A stretch of 64,000 bases of DNA, taken from the NCBI GenBank assembly GCA_963824275.1, contig CAWGOT010000003.1, forward strand, positions 1,364,001-1,428,000. The letters are read 5' to 3'. Within the stretch, counting starts at the first letter, position 1. Each line of letters opens with the position of its first letter. The stretch is from JANXQG01 sp963824275. Lineage in GTDB: Bacteria; Planctomycetota; Planctomycetia; Pirellulales; Thermoguttaceae. Of this stretch, positions 47,809-58,187 are shown piece after piece. Position numbers and translations under genes: made by a program. The notes under the pieces were generated by a model that was not told the origin of the DNA, did no database searches, and worked only from the letters and a program-made list of their open reading frames with translations.

Positions 47809-47955
47809 GGCGCTACCCTAATTGGAAACAGAACGTCCGAAATGCGCAAGCCCGCGTCTTGCAGCGCTTGGCCGGGGAGGCTGGATAGTGGCCGTCGGCT
47901 ACCAGGTTAACGCCGAAGTCATCTTGAACTCGTCGGAACCCTCCTACGCAAGCGA

Positions 47956-50900
47956 TCATGAGCTTTCCAAGCGGTCAAACGCCTCGAGCACCATTTGGCC
48001 TATGCCCCCGGCAGCGCACAGGAATTGCTGAGATCCGCGCTTGTCGTCGGGCGCAACCCCGGTGTTGGAGAACGTCGAGAGGATGTACTCGGCGTCACCG
48101 CGATCGATGCCGTACAGGTGGAAGTAGGCCGCGTCGAGTTCGGCGCGGATTTCAGCCCGCTCGGCCTCCTTCCAGAGGTGAACCCCGTCGCCCCGCGACC
48201 CCTTGAAATCGCATGCCTTGGCCAAGGGGATCATGTCCTCCGCCGTGCAGGTCAGTCGCAGCACCCGCTCGCTGATCCATTGCTCCAACGTCTCTTTTTT
48301 CGACCACGGACACTTGTCGGCGTAGGTCTCCGGCGGCAGCGCGGGGAGTTGCTCGACGATGAAGAAGTTGAGCGTAATGCCACCGATCTTCTGTCGGGTA
48401 ACATAGTCAAAGACGTACGAGTTCAAATTGGCTAGCAAGCAGGCTTGGCGGCGTGGTTCGGCGTCAGTGAGCATCAGCACGAATTTATTGGTCACGGCGG
48501 CGCGGGGAATGAACGCAGAAATCATAGTCCGCTCGTTGGTCGGGCTGGTGATGTCCTTGAAGCCGACAAGCCACGGCTTGTTGCCGGGATGAAGTTCCAG
48601 CGTCTCGTCCACCGCCGTCTCGTCCACCCACCATCGCGGCTGCGCGGCGAACTCGGGGTTCTGGTGCTGGACGAGCGAGGTCTCGGTCTTTTGGCCTTGC
48701 CGCACCCAGTTCCCTTCATCGACCGTAACGCTTGCGGCGCGGTGGTCGAATGCCTGCACCATCTTGGCCTCGTAGAGCGGCAAGGCCCGCTTCTTTGCCT
48801 TTCGGAAGACATTCCCTTCCAGCTTGTAGCCCTCCTGCTCCCAGCCCGCGCCTCGCGAAAATGCGCGGCGTCATTGGTCTGGTCGAACATTCGCAGGAAC
48901 TTGATGCCCCACGGGTTGCCCCCCGTTTTGCGGTTCTCGTCGATCAGGACGGGGATCCGTTTGTAAATGCCCTTTGTCAAGTCGGCGTCGCGCCGCGTGC
49001 GGAAGATGGGGCAGGTGTTCGTGTTGGGGTTGAGAAGCGCCATGTCGGCCGCGCTCAGCCGAATGTGGCGTTGCTTTTTCGCCGCGGCGGTGTCTTCGAC
49101 GCCGTGGGCAAAGAAAACAAAGTCAGCCTGCGCGGTCGCCTTCGATGCGCCGCCGAAAACCACCGCCGAGAATTTGAACCGCCCATCAACGTCCTCAAAA
49201 ACCTTGTTGCGGTTCTCAAAGTCGTAGAGCGACACCAACCGCTTGCTCTCCATCAATTCGTTGAAGAACTCTTTGGTCGTCTCGTCGGTGGCGATGCCCG
49301 AGGGCACGAGCAGGCCCGCTAGGCCGTCGGGCGCGACGAGCGTGCCCGCCAGTTCGGCAAAGAGCATGTACAGGTTAACGTCGCCTTTGCCGGTGAGCGG
49401 GTAGCGGCCGGAACCGCGGGCATAGTCGAGCATCTTCTGGGCGAGGTCGCGGGCCGCGAGGTACGAGGCGTGCAACTCCGGATTGACGGTGGGCATTGCG
49501 GCGATGCGCTTCTTGCGATCGGCGGCGCTCACGGCGCCGGCCGTCGCTGGGTCGGTCAAGGAGAAGAACTCCCGATCCTGCACTTTAACCCGCTCCCAGG
49601 GCGGGTTGCCGATGACACAATCGAAACCCGGCTTCGGCCGCGCGAATATCGCCGGAAACGCCGACTCCCAGCCCATCGCCTGCGGACGCTTCTCCGCATG
49701 CGGGTGCATCAGGCGAACCATTTCCCCATCGCTCACCAGGCTGTTGCCCCAAACGATGTTCCGCGACAGATCGGCCAGCGTGTGGCCCTTGCGGGCGGAA
49801 CGGATCCAGAGGGCGAGTTGCGTGATTTCCACCGCCTGCTCCGACAAATCGACGCCGTACAGGTTGTGATTGAGGATCAAGTCGGGGACGGCATCCTCCA
49901 GCGCGGCGACCTCTTCGGCCGGCATGCCCGCCCCGGCCAGGCCGTGAACGACCGCCTTGTAGTGGGCGTCCAGGGCCTCGTAGGCGCGGATCAGGAACGC
50001 GCCCGAGCCGCAGGCCGGATCGCAGACCGCAATGGCCTTGAGGACTTCCAGGCAGGCAGTCCAATAGGCCAACAGCTTCTTGGGGTCCTGGTCCGTGCGG
50101 GACTCCGGATCGACCCCATGCTGCTGTTGCAGGCCAGCAAAGCGCTCCAGCACCAGCGCGTCGACGGTCCGTTCCACGATCAACGACGTAAAGGCGGGGG
50201 GCGTGTAATAGATGCCGAACCGCTTCCGCTGGGCGCTCTTGGGCATCTTCGAAAGCGGCGATTCGTCGCCGGCCGGCCTGGCCTTCTTCTTTCGCCGCCC
50301 GGCCAGGGGGACGGCGCCGTTGGCCGTTTCGGCATCTTCCGCGGCCGCGGCCAGGGCGAAGAGCCCGCCCACACGCAGCTTTTCCAGTTCCGTGATCGAT
50401 CGCTCGAAGAGGTGTCCCAGGACGTCGACATTGACTTCCTCGGAGAAGTCGTAATTGCCGAATCCGGCGAAGGCGTTGGTCCACTTCTCCTCGGCCAGTT
50501 CCAGCGCGTTGATGGCCGGGTCGTCGGCGAACAGTCCGCCGTTGAAGGCGGAGATTTCCCGCTTGCCCTTGGCGCCCTTGTCGATGGCGGTGAAGAGGTC
50601 AAGAAAATTCTCCCATGCCGGGTTCTTGGCCCGGCTGTACATGCGGACCTCGGTCCGCGTGGCTTCCAGCAGCTTCTCGGGCAGCAGCTCGCGGTCCTCG
50701 CAAAAGGCGATGAAGATGATGCGGTCGAGCAGCTTTTGCGCGATGCGAATCGCCTCGTCGAGGTCCTTGCCTTCCTTGCGGTTCAGGTGCTCGATCAATT
50801 CCAGCCGCCGGCATTGATACTCCCGGTATAGTTTGTCGCCGGCGTTTTCTGCCGATCGGCCGTCTTGTGCAGGAGTTCCAGGGCCCTGGGGGCTTGGCCG

Positions 50901-51580
50901 ATCCGCGAGGGGAGCAGTCCGCCGCGCTCGAAGATGCAGTAGAACTGGTCGAACCGCGCCCGGTTCCGCAGTTCCTGGAGGTCGAATTCCTCGTAAGAAA
51001 GGGTCCCCTTTTCGCGGTGGTACAAGCGGATCGTGCGAAAATTGGAGACGATTCCCCAAGGGCAGGTCGGGATGGCGTTGAGATAATCCCAGCATTGTTG
51101 CACCGCGGTGCGGCCGCTAACGCGGTCGCGGTCCAGGTCGGTCATGGCCCCCTTGAGTTCGACCACGGCCAGCGGCAGGCTGGATCGGGGAAACTGGCCC
51201 AGGGCCGCGTCGGCGGGGCCCACATCCTTGACATAGAACTCGTATTCCATCTGCCAGTCGTCGGGGCTGGCGGTCTTGACCTGATAGCCCAGCCCCTCGC
51301 CGAAAAACTGGCCCAGGAACTGGGGGGCGATCGACTTTTCCTTGAACTGCAGGAGTTCGCCGCTCGATTCCAGGTCGGCCCAGTGAACGGCGATTTCGTA
51401 CGCGCGGTCCTGGGCCGCGCCTTCCAACTGGACCTCGACGGTGGTTTGCAGGAGGAAGCGGGGGATGAACAGCGCCCGCTGGCGGCGCAATCGCCGTTGA
51501 AGGACTGCCGCTTGCTCGGCCCGCAGCCTTTCTTGCAGTTCAAAGAGGTTTGCCGGAACTGGGTCTTTGTGTTGCGCCAT
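47956..51580 (-). CDS. Type IIG (Eco57I-like) restriction-modification protein (two frameshifts)
   Basis: One protein of about 1200 residues in three frames, joined near 50866 and 48846 by one G each. The N-terminal part has LPLAVVELKGAMTDLDRD, a PD-(D/E)XK-like E-x-K core; the middle is a helical connector; then adenine methyltransferase motifs DPACGSGAFLIRAYEALD (I) and DCVIGNPPWERVK (IV, NPPW); the C-terminal part is a TaqI-like recognition domain ending at 47956. Such enzymes cut and methylate one strand of a short site with one polypeptide, so no partner gene is needed. The site cannot be read from sequence. Confidence 0.85.
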
Positions 51581-51855
51581 GCCTGATTCGGGGGTTCAAG
51601 GCCAAACGCTCATTGTACTCGTTGCGCTCCGCCGCGACGCCCATTCATCACGGCAAGTTCTTGCTTGTATCTGAGCATACGTCCATGTATCCGTCAAGCC
51701 CAGCGGCCAGGCCGAAATCGCGGAATGTCGAGGGCGGCTCAGGTATTCGGTAGCTTAGATCGCAACTTTGCCAACTTATTTTTGAACTTAGCCATGTGGG
51801 TGGTGGGGTGAGTGCATCCGTTTGTTTCGTTAATCACACGGGCAACCGCTCGAGA

Positions 51856-51902
51856 CTTGCCCTCACCCCCTGCCCCTCTCCCGGCCGTAGAGGGGAGTTT
51901 TT
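51856..51902. repeat. CCCCTCTCCC hairpin repeat
   Basis: CCCTCACCCCCTGCCCCTCT pairs through CCCCTCT/AGAGGGG (51874-51896). It lies just past the end of moaA and may end its transcript or be another dispersed repeat. Confidence 0.5.
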
Positions 51903-51917
51903 GGCGTAGCCGGATCC

Positions 51918-52889
51918 TCACCCGCCGATGTGTACCATGTTGTGCGTCGTCGGCCATTGGCCCAGGGGGATCGTCTTGTTGGGCACTTCGCCGCGAATTA
52001 ACGAGCGGACGGTCTCCATTCGCCCCGCGCGGTAGGGCGTGAGCAGATCCACCCCATGCACCGTCCGCAGGCAGGCATAGATCCGCCCGCGGCTGTCCAA
52101 CCGCGTACGGTCGCAGCCCTCGCAGAAGGGATGCGACATGTTGGTGATGAAGCCGATCGCCTGCTCGCGGCCGTCGACCAAGAGCCGATGCCGCCGCGCG
52201 GTCGAACTCCGGGGCAGAGGGCCGAGATTCTCGAACTCGGCCTCTAGCGACTGCAGGGCCTCGTCCGCCGATAGATACTCTCGATCGTAAAGTGCCGCGC
52301 CCTCGCCGAAGGGCATCAGCTCGATGAAGCGGATTTCGCAACTCAACTCCGCGGCAAACCGCACCAGCGACGGCAGCGAATCGCCGTTGTAGTTCCGCAT
52401 CAGCACCGTGTTGATGCGGATCTGCGGAAATCCGGCCGCGTGCGCCGCGCGGATGCCCTCGACGATCGTTCGCACGTCGCCGCCGCGGGTCAGTTCCCGG
52501 CATAATTGGGGCGAAAGCGTGTCGAGGCTGGTGTTGAGGAACGCCACGCCCGCCTGCCGGATGGCTGCCGCATGCTGCTTGAGCAGCACCGCATTGGTCG
52601 TCATCGCCAACTCGGCGTCCGGCATCCGCTGGCGAATTTTTTCGACCAGACCGGGCAAGCCGGGCCGCAACAGCGGTTCCCCGCCGGTGATGCGAACCTT
52701 ATAGATCGGGAATTCCTCGTGGAGGATAGCGATCAGCCCTAGCAGTTCTTCGTCGCTGGCCAGGGCGGCAGGCGAGGACGAAGCGCCCGACAGGGCGGGG
52801 CGGCAATAACGGCAGCGCAGGTTGCAGCGGTCGGTGACCGATAGGCGCAGATAGACTGGGCGCCATGCGGCGCTAGGGGAACGGTTCAA
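51918..52889 (-). CDS. moaA: GTP 3',8-cyclase
   Basis: Radical-SAM enzyme for the first step of molybdenum cofactor synthesis. 323 residues with the SAM cluster motif CNLRCRYC near residue 22, the RITGGEPLLRPGL turn, and the second C-terminal cluster motif CEGCDRTRLDSRGRIYACL. The usual C-terminal GG pair is present (VHIGG). It is transcribed away from the other moa genes, with a 290-base gap. Confidence 0.95.
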   Translation of the reverse strand: MNRSPSAAWRPVYLRLSVTDRCNLRCRYCRPALSGASSSPAALASDEELLGLIAILHEEFPIYKVRITGGEPLLRPGLPGLVEKIRQRMPDAELAMTTNAVLLKQHAAAIRQAGVAFLNTSLDTLSPQLCRELTRGGDVRTIVEGIRAAHAAGFPQIRINTVLMRNYNGDSLPSLVRFAAELSCEIRFIELMPFGEGAALYDREYLSADEALQSLEAEFENLGPLPRSSTARRHRLLVDGREQAIGFITNMSHPFCEGCDRTRLDSRGRIYACLRTVHGVDLLTPYRAGRMETVRSLIRGEVPNKTIPLGQWPTTHNMVHIGG

Positions 52890-53182
52890 GGCGTTTCCTT
52901 TCCAAACACGGGAGGCCCGCGCGTTTCCCCGCGGACCCTATCGCCGGACGACCCGTAGCTTTTGCCGTAGGTTCGTCCGATCGGAAACGAAAAATCCAAT
53001 TATCGCATTGTACGCCATCGGAGGGCTGCCAAGCAAGGGATTCGGTTGCCAAAGTCTCGAGATGACGAACCATGATCGGTGGTTGCCGTCATGGTGCGTC
53101 ATGGTGCAGCATTATGTCCTTGGTGGTATAATCCTCGTAAATTGAGTTTTCCTTGGACAACTGACATACTCAGGTGCCCCCT

Positions 53183-54193
53183 ATGGCCGATTACGACAGC
53201 CCCTGGAAAGAAGCCCTCGACTTCTTTTTTCAGGCTTTTTTGGAACTCTTCTTTCCGGACGCCCACGCCGACATTGGCTGGGGCCGGCCCTACGAGTCGT
53301 TGGACAAGGAACTGCAACAAATCGCGCCGGAAGCGGAGATCGGGCGCCGATATGTCGATAAGCTGGTCAAGGTGTGGCTCAAGAGCGGGGAGGAACAGTG
53401 GGTACTAATCCACGTCGAGGTGCAGATGACCGACGAGGCCGACTTTCCCTGGCGGATGTACGTCTACAACTGTCGCATCTTCGTCATGTATAATAGGGAA
53501 GTGGCGAGTTTCGCCGTGCTCGGCGACGACGATCCCCGCTGGCGGCCGAACCGATTCGGCTACCGCCGTTGGGGCGTAAAGGTTCAACTGGAGTACCCGG
53601 TCGTCAAGCTCTTGGACTATGCGACAAGACGGGCGGAATTGGAGGAAAGCGGCAATCCGTTTGCCACCGTGGTCCTGGCCCACTTGGACGCGCAAGCGAC
53701 CCGCCAGGACCTAGGCCGGAGGAAGGACCGGAAGTTTCGTTTGGTCAAGGGCCTTTTGGAGCGAGGTTGGGATGCCGAACAGGTGCGGCAACTCTTGAGA
53801 TTGATCGACTGGTTAATGGAATTGCCCAGAGATTTGAAGATCGAGTTCCGCGAGCAAGTCACCAAGTATACAAAGGAGAAGCACATGCCTTTCATATCGA
53901 CATTCGAGGAAATCGGATTCGACAAGGGGATGGAACGGGGCCTCAGTCAGGGCCTCAATCAGGGTCTCAGTCAGGGTCTCAGTCAGGGCCTTAGTCAGGG
54001 CCGCATCGAGGCCATCGAGGCCATTTTGGAAACGCGGTTCCCGAATGCCAGCAGCGAACTCATGTCGGAGATTCGGCGGATCGTCGACCAGGAGCAACTG
54101 AAGAAGATCCTCTGCGCTGCGGTAACCGTTGCCGGCCCCGACGAACTGCGAAAGCTGTGGGGCAATGATTCCGATGGCCGCGGACCGGGGTAG
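53183..54193 (+). CDS. Rpn-family recombination-promoting nuclease / transposase-like
   Basis: 336 residues. The PD-(D/E)XK-like N-domain is intact: VLIHVEVQMTDEADFPWRMYVYNCRI gives the E-x-Q core typical of this family, and DIGWGRPYESLDKEL precedes it. After a helical middle comes GLSQGLNQGLSQGLSQGLSQG, a short repeat. Start ATG 53183 (MADYDSPWKEALDFFF). These proteins are small mobile-type nucleases that promote recombination, often in many copies. Unlike the remnant at 27 kb it looks complete. Confidence 0.8.
   Translation: MADYDSPWKEALDFFFQAFLELFFPDAHADIGWGRPYESLDKELQQIAPEAEIGRRYVDKLVKVWLKSGEEQWVLIHVEVQMTDEADFPWRMYVYNCRIFVMYNREVASFAVLGDDDPRWRPNRFGYRRWGVKVQLEYPVVKLLDYATRRAELEESGNPFATVVLAHLDAQATRQDLGRRKDRKFRLVKGLLERGWDAEQVRQLLRLIDWLMELPRDLKIEFREQVTKYTKEKHMPFISTFEEIGFDKGMERGLSQGLNQGLSQGLSQGLSQGRIEAIEAILETRFPNASSELMSEIRRIVDQEQLKKILCAAVTVAGPDELRKLWGNDSDGRGPG
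53935..54003 (+). repeat. 12-bp tandem repeat inside the Rpn gene
   Basis: Five to six units of CTCAGTCAGGGC/T-type sequence encode G-L-S-Q blocks. Changes in copy number would keep the frame and lengthen or shorten the linker. Confidence 0.8.
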
Positions 54194-54194
54194 G

Positions 54195-54442
54195 ATGACG
54201 GTAATCATTAAGCTCTTTGGTCCCTTGAGCCGGGCGGCGGGCAGAGGGCAACTTGCGATCGCGGTCGAGCACCAGCGGCCGACCTGCGGCGAGCTCCGCG
54301 CGCGGCTTGCGACAGACGAACCGCGCCTGGCCGGCATGCTCCCCGCCTGCCGATTTGCGATTAACCACGCCTTCGCGGCCGATGATTGCGAGATCGCCGA
54401 GGGCGACGAAGTGGCGCTATCGGATTGACCTCGGGAGGGTGA
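54195..54442 (+). CDS. moaD: Molybdopterin synthase sulfur carrier subunit (frameshift)
   Basis: Ubiquitin-like sulfur carrier that is thiocarboxylated at a C-terminal Gly-Gly. Start ATG 54195 (MTVIIKLFGPLSRAAG) after GGGGTAGG. In the frame as given it ends at GDEVALSD without the GG, but a one-base shift near 54420 reads GLTSGG and TGA at 54440-54442, restoring the essential tail. 82 residues. moaE follows at once. Confidence 0.8.
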
Positions 54443-54444
54443 CG

Positions 54445-55507
54445 GTGCTAGAGGTCGTTATTCAAATACACGAGGGCCCGCTCCCTGCCGAGGCCGTGCC
54501 CTGTTTCCAGGAAGGCGCGGGCGCGGCGGTCGCCTTTGCAGGGCTGGTGCGTCCGCTCGAGGAAGGGCGGACGATCGTCGCGCTCGATTACGAGATCTAT
54601 GATCCGATGGCCTCGCGCGTTGCTTGAACAACTCGCCAGTGAGATGATCGAGACGCACGGATTGATCGGCATTGCGGTCGAGCACAGCCGCGGACGAGTC
54701 AAGGCGGGCGAGTGCTCGTTCCGCTTGCAGGTTGCCGCGCCGCACCGCCAGGAAGCCTTGGCGGCCATGGCAGAGTTCATCGACCGCATGAAAGCGCGAT
54801 GCGCCGATCTGGAAGAACGCGGTTCCCCCGAAAATCCTCGCCGCCATCCTGGCAGGCGGACTTGCCACGCGGCTGGACGGCATCGCCAAAGGGCTGCTGC
54901 CCACGTCCCAGGGCACGATCGTCGAACGACTCATTGCCGAACTGGCGACCGCCGGCGTGAACGACACGATAATCGTAGCCAACGATCCGCAGCCCTATAC
55001 CGCACTTGGCAAAACGATCATCGCCGACCTGCGGCCGCGGATTGGCCCTTTGGGCGGGATCGAAGCGGCGCTCCGCATGCCGGCGGCGCCTACGATGCCG
55101 TGTTGCTCTTGCCCTGCGATCTGCCGAGAATTGCGGCGACCGAGCTTCTGGCTCTGGTGACGGCGTTTGCCCGCGATCCGCGGCGGGTGGCGGCGGCAGT
55201 CACGTCCGACGGACGGCTGCATCCGCTGTGCGCGGTCGTGCCCGTGGCGCTGCTGCCGCAGGTCGTGCAGTCGATCGAAGCCGGCCACTACGGCGTAGGC
55301 CGGCTGTGGACCGCGTTGGGGGCGGCCTCCGTGCCGCTCGGTGATCCGGCGAAACTCCATAATGTCAATTCGCCCGAAGACCTGCAGGCGACCTCCGCGC
55401 GTAGCGCCTTAGACTGCTATCAGGAGAAAGTGGATGGTCGGCCGGTCATCGCTTATCGTCATCCATACCATGGGCGTGCTGGCGGCTGGTATTGCCGCCG
55501 TCTTTGA
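54445..55507 (+). CDS. moaE: MoaE-MobA fusion: molybdopterin synthase large subunit + Mo guanylyltransferase (frameshifts)
   Basis: GTG start 54445. The MoaE part (GAGAAVAFAGLVRPLEEG; LDYEIYDPMA; EHSRGRVKAGECS; ending APIWK) makes molybdopterin with MoaD. With no stop between, the frame continues into AAILAGGLATRLDGIAKGLLP, the MobA nucleotidyltransferase motif, LLLPCDLPRIAATEL and HNVNSPEDL. MobA adds GMP to the cofactor, needed for the two bis-MGD enzymes here. Two breaks (54613-54619, 54793-54798) are mended by one CG each, a third near 55092 by one base. The MobA end may be at about 55412, if one more CG is restored. About 320 residues. Confidence 0.75.
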
Positions 55508-55910
55508 GATCAGGACCATCCTGTGGAGCGGCGCGATCCTATCTCTTACGGGTCCTCTGATTGCGGTTTTGTCCTATCGCGCACGTCACCGCATCGGATT
55601 GGGCTTCGGAGTGGCTTCGGCCTCGGCAGCCGTTGCCTGGTTCCTAATAATCTACTTCCTCTCATGGAGCCCCGACACAGCGCATTTACCGGTGTCCTTG
55701 TTCCTGATTGTCTTCGCAGTGGCAAGTATCCCAGCCGCCGTCTTCAGCATTTTGGAGATGCTCGCGCCGCTGGCCGGGGCCGAAAATCGCTTTCAGTTCA
55801 GCATCGGCACTATGCTTTCAATCACGTTCTTTATCGCCTTGTACCTCGGCATCCTGCGTGCTCTCGATATATTTGGCCGCCTCTTCTCCCTCTGGTCACA
55901 CGGTTCCTGA
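55434..55910 (+). CDS. Hypothetical four-helix membrane protein
   Basis: 158 residues with four hydrophobic helices; starts at ATG 55434 behind AGGAG. The C-terminal part, RFQFSIGTMLSITFFIALYLG, recalls a short membrane motif common in planctomycete proteins of unknown role. It lies between mobA and moaC, but nothing links it to cofactor synthesis beyond position. Confidence 0.65.
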   Translation: MVGRSSLIVIHTMGVLAAGIAAVFEIRTILWSGAILSLTGPLIAVLSYRARHRIGLGFGVASASAAVAWFLIIYFLSWSPDTAHLPVSLFLIVFAVASIPAAVFSILEMLAPLAGAENRFQFSIGTMLSITFFIALYLGILRALDIFGRLFSLWSHGS

Positions 55911-56013
55911 CGAGATAAATAAAGGACCGCCCGCCTGTTCCGCCGGCTAACCGAATTGGAGTATACTAAATGATCCCGCACGATCCTGGGGAACGACTGT
56001 AGGGAATGCAATC

Positions 56014-56472
56014 ATGAGGGAATTCACCCATCTCGATGATCAAGGCGCGGCCCGGATGGTCAACGTCGGCGCGAAGACGCCGCAGCGCCGCATGGCCCGC
56101 GCCGAAGGTTCGATCGAATTGTCCAGCGGCACCTGCGAGCTGATCCGCAACGACCGCATCGCCAAGGGCAGCGTGCTGGCCGTGGCCCAGATCGCCGGCA
56201 TCCAGGCCGCCAAGCGGACCGGCGAGCTGATCCCGCTCTGCCATCCCCTGGGCCTCGATCACGTGGCGGTCACGCTCGAATTGACCGCCTCCGGCATGAC
56301 CGCGCGGAGCGAGGTCTCCACGACCGGGCGGACCGGGGTGGAAATGGAGGCCCTCACCGCCGTGAGCATCGCCCTCTTGACCGTCTACGATATGTGCAAG
56401 GCGGTCGATAAGCAGATGCGGATCGGTCCGATCGTGCTCTTGGAGAAGGTGAAAGTCGATGTCCAACCGTGA
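56014..56472 (+). CDS. moaC: Cyclic pyranopterin monophosphate synthase
   Basis: Makes cyclic pyranopterin from the MoaA product. 152 residues with family features MVNVGAKTPQRRMARA, IAKGSVLAVAQIAGIQAAKRTGELIPLCHPLGLDHV and TGRTGVEMEALTAVSIALLTVYDMCKAVDK. Frame intact; overlaps mog by 14 bases. Confidence 0.97.
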   Translation: MREFTHLDDQGAARMVNVGAKTPQRRMARAEGSIELSSGTCELIRNDRIAKGSVLAVAQIAGIQAAKRTGELIPLCHPLGLDHVAVTLELTASGMTARSEVSTTGRTGVEMEALTAVSIALLTVYDMCKAVDKQMRIGPIVLLEKVKVDVQP

Positions 56473-56989
56473 CGCCGTTGGCCCTCAGGAGCGACCGCTC
56501 GACTGCCTGGTGATTACGCTCAGTGACCGCGCGGCGGCAGGCAGCTATGCCGACCGCTCCGGCCCGCGAGTGCGAGAGCTGGTCGAGGCGTTTTTCGCCA
56601 GCCGCCCGATCCAACTCACGATCGCCAACCGCCTGCTGCCCGACGAGCCCGAGCAGCTTCGCCAGGAAGTCCTTCGCGCGAAAGAGTCGGGCATCGACCT
56701 TTTGATCACCACGGGAGGCACCGGCGTGGGGCCGCGCGACGTGACTCCGGAAACCGTCGCACCGCTGTGCGACAAGCTCATCCCCGGCATCATGGAGCAC
56801 ATCCGCACGACCTGCGGCCGACAGAACCCTCGCGCCCGGCTCAGCCGTTCGATCGCGGGCGTCTGTGGCAAGATGCAGATCTATGCCCTGCCGGGCAGCG
56901 TCCGCGCGGTCGAAGAGTACATGCCTGCGATCCTCGAAACGGTCGAACACATCTTCGATACGCTCCACGAGCACGAAGCCCATGAATAG
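56459..56989 (+). CDS. mog: Molybdopterin adenylyltransferase (MogA/MoaB)
   Basis: Adenylates molybdopterin before molybdate insertion. 176 residues with LITTGGTGVGPRDVTPE and ALPGSVRAVEEYM. The first strand LVITLSDRAAAGSYADRSGP is typical. Start within moaC, stop within moeA, so translation is probably coupled through the three genes. Confidence 0.92.
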   Translation: MSNRDAVGPQERPLDCLVITLSDRAAAGSYADRSGPRVRELVEAFFASRPIQLTIANRLLPDEPEQLRQEVLRAKESGIDLLITTGGTGVGPRDVTPETVAPLCDKLIPGIMEHIRTTCGRQNPRARLSRSIAGVCGKMQIYALPGSVRAVEEYMPAILETVEHIFDTLHEHEAHE

Positions 56990-58187
56990 CCCGCGCAGCT
57001 TGATCAGTCCTGGCGAAGCCCTGTCGTTGGTCATCGAGGCGGCCGAAGCGCTCGGCCCACGAACGGTTGGGTCGCCGGAGGCCTGCGGACTGGTGCTGGC
57101 CGAACCGATCGCGGCCGACCGCGACTACCCACCCTTTCCACGCTCGATGATGGACGGGTTCGCCGTTCGCCTGGCCGACGCGGGCCAGACCCTGCCGATT
57201 GCCGGACTGCTTGCGGCCGGCGCGGTTTGGGAGGGCGAATTGCCCGCCGGCCGGTGCCTGGAGATCCTCACCGGCGCCCCGTGCCCTCGCGGCGCGGAAG
57301 CGGTTGTGGCCAAGGAGCACGTTGTGCGGCGTGCGGACCAGGTCACGCTTCCCGCAGAGATCCGCCGCGACCAGAACATCGCCCCGCAGGGCAGCGATTG
57401 CCGAGGCGGCCAGCTAATCATGTCGCCCGGCGACCTGGTGACGCCGCTGGCCGTCGGCGTGTTGGCGTCGATCTCCAAGGCGATGGTCCGCGTGATTCCG
57501 CGTCCGGGCCTGGGCATCATCACCACCGGCGGCGAGTTGGCGGCCGCCGAAGGACCGCTGCGCGAGGGCGAAATCCGCGACTCCAACGGGCCGATGCTCG
57601 CGGCCATGGCCCGCGGGCAGGGCATCGAGCCGCGGCAAACGAGGCATGCGGCCGATCGAGAGGAAGCAATCGCTGAAGCGCTGCAAGCCGCTGCCGATTG
57701 GGACATCGTAATCCTGACCGGCGGTGTTTCGGTCGGCACGTTCGACCTCGTGCCGCAGGCCCTTGCCGAATATGGGGCCGAGACCATCTTTCGCGGCGTG
57801 GAGCAGAAGCCGGGCCGCCCGCTGCTTTTCGCCCGCAAGAACCGGCAGTTGATTTTCGGCCTGCCCGGCAATCCGCTGGCCTGCCACCTGGGCTTTCATC
57901 GCTACATTTCGGCGGCCATTTCCAAGCTCAGCGGTCGGCCGCCGCGCCGGGCCGAGATGCAGGGCGAGTTGACGGATGTGCCTCCTATCGGCAAAGGCCG
58001 CACGCATTTCGTGCTCGGCTGGGCCGAGTTTGTCGCCGATCCACAGCCGCGATTTCGCGTGCGGCCGCTGCCCAGCATCAGTTCGGCCGATATCTTCCAC
58101 GGCTGCCAGGCCAACTGCTACGTGGAGATGCGAGCCGAGGAGCTATCGCCGGCCGGCAATCAGTGCGCGTTCACCTGGCTCAGTTAG
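56982..58187 (+). CDS. moeA: Molybdopterin molybdotransferase
   Basis: Inserts molybdate into adenylated molybdopterin. 401 residues starting at ATG 56982 (MNSPRSLISPGEAL). Motifs: PPFPRSMMDGFAVR, EILTGAPCPRGAEAVV, IITTGGELAA, IRDSNGPMLAAM, LTGGVSVGTFDLV and FGLPGNPLACHLGF. Frame intact. Overlaps mog by 8 bases and the convergent AhpD-like gene by 4. Confidence 0.95.
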   Translation: MNSPRSLISPGEALSLVIEAAEALGPRTVGSPEACGLVLAEPIAADRDYPPFPRSMMDGFAVRLADAGQTLPIAGLLAAGAVWEGELPAGRCLEILTGAPCPRGAEAVVAKEHVVRRADQVTLPAEIRRDQNIAPQGSDCRGGQLIMSPGDLVTPLAVGVLASISKAMVRVIPRPGLGIITTGGELAAAEGPLREGEIRDSNGPMLAAMARGQGIEPRQTRHAADREEAIAEALQAAADWDIVILTGGVSVGTFDLVPQALAEYGAETIFRGVEQKPGRPLLFARKNRQLIFGLPGNPLACHLGFHRYISAAISKLSGRPPRRAEMQGELTDVPPIGKGRTHFVLGWAEFVADPQPRFRVRPLPSISSADIFHGCQANCYVEMRAEELSPAGNQCAFTWLS

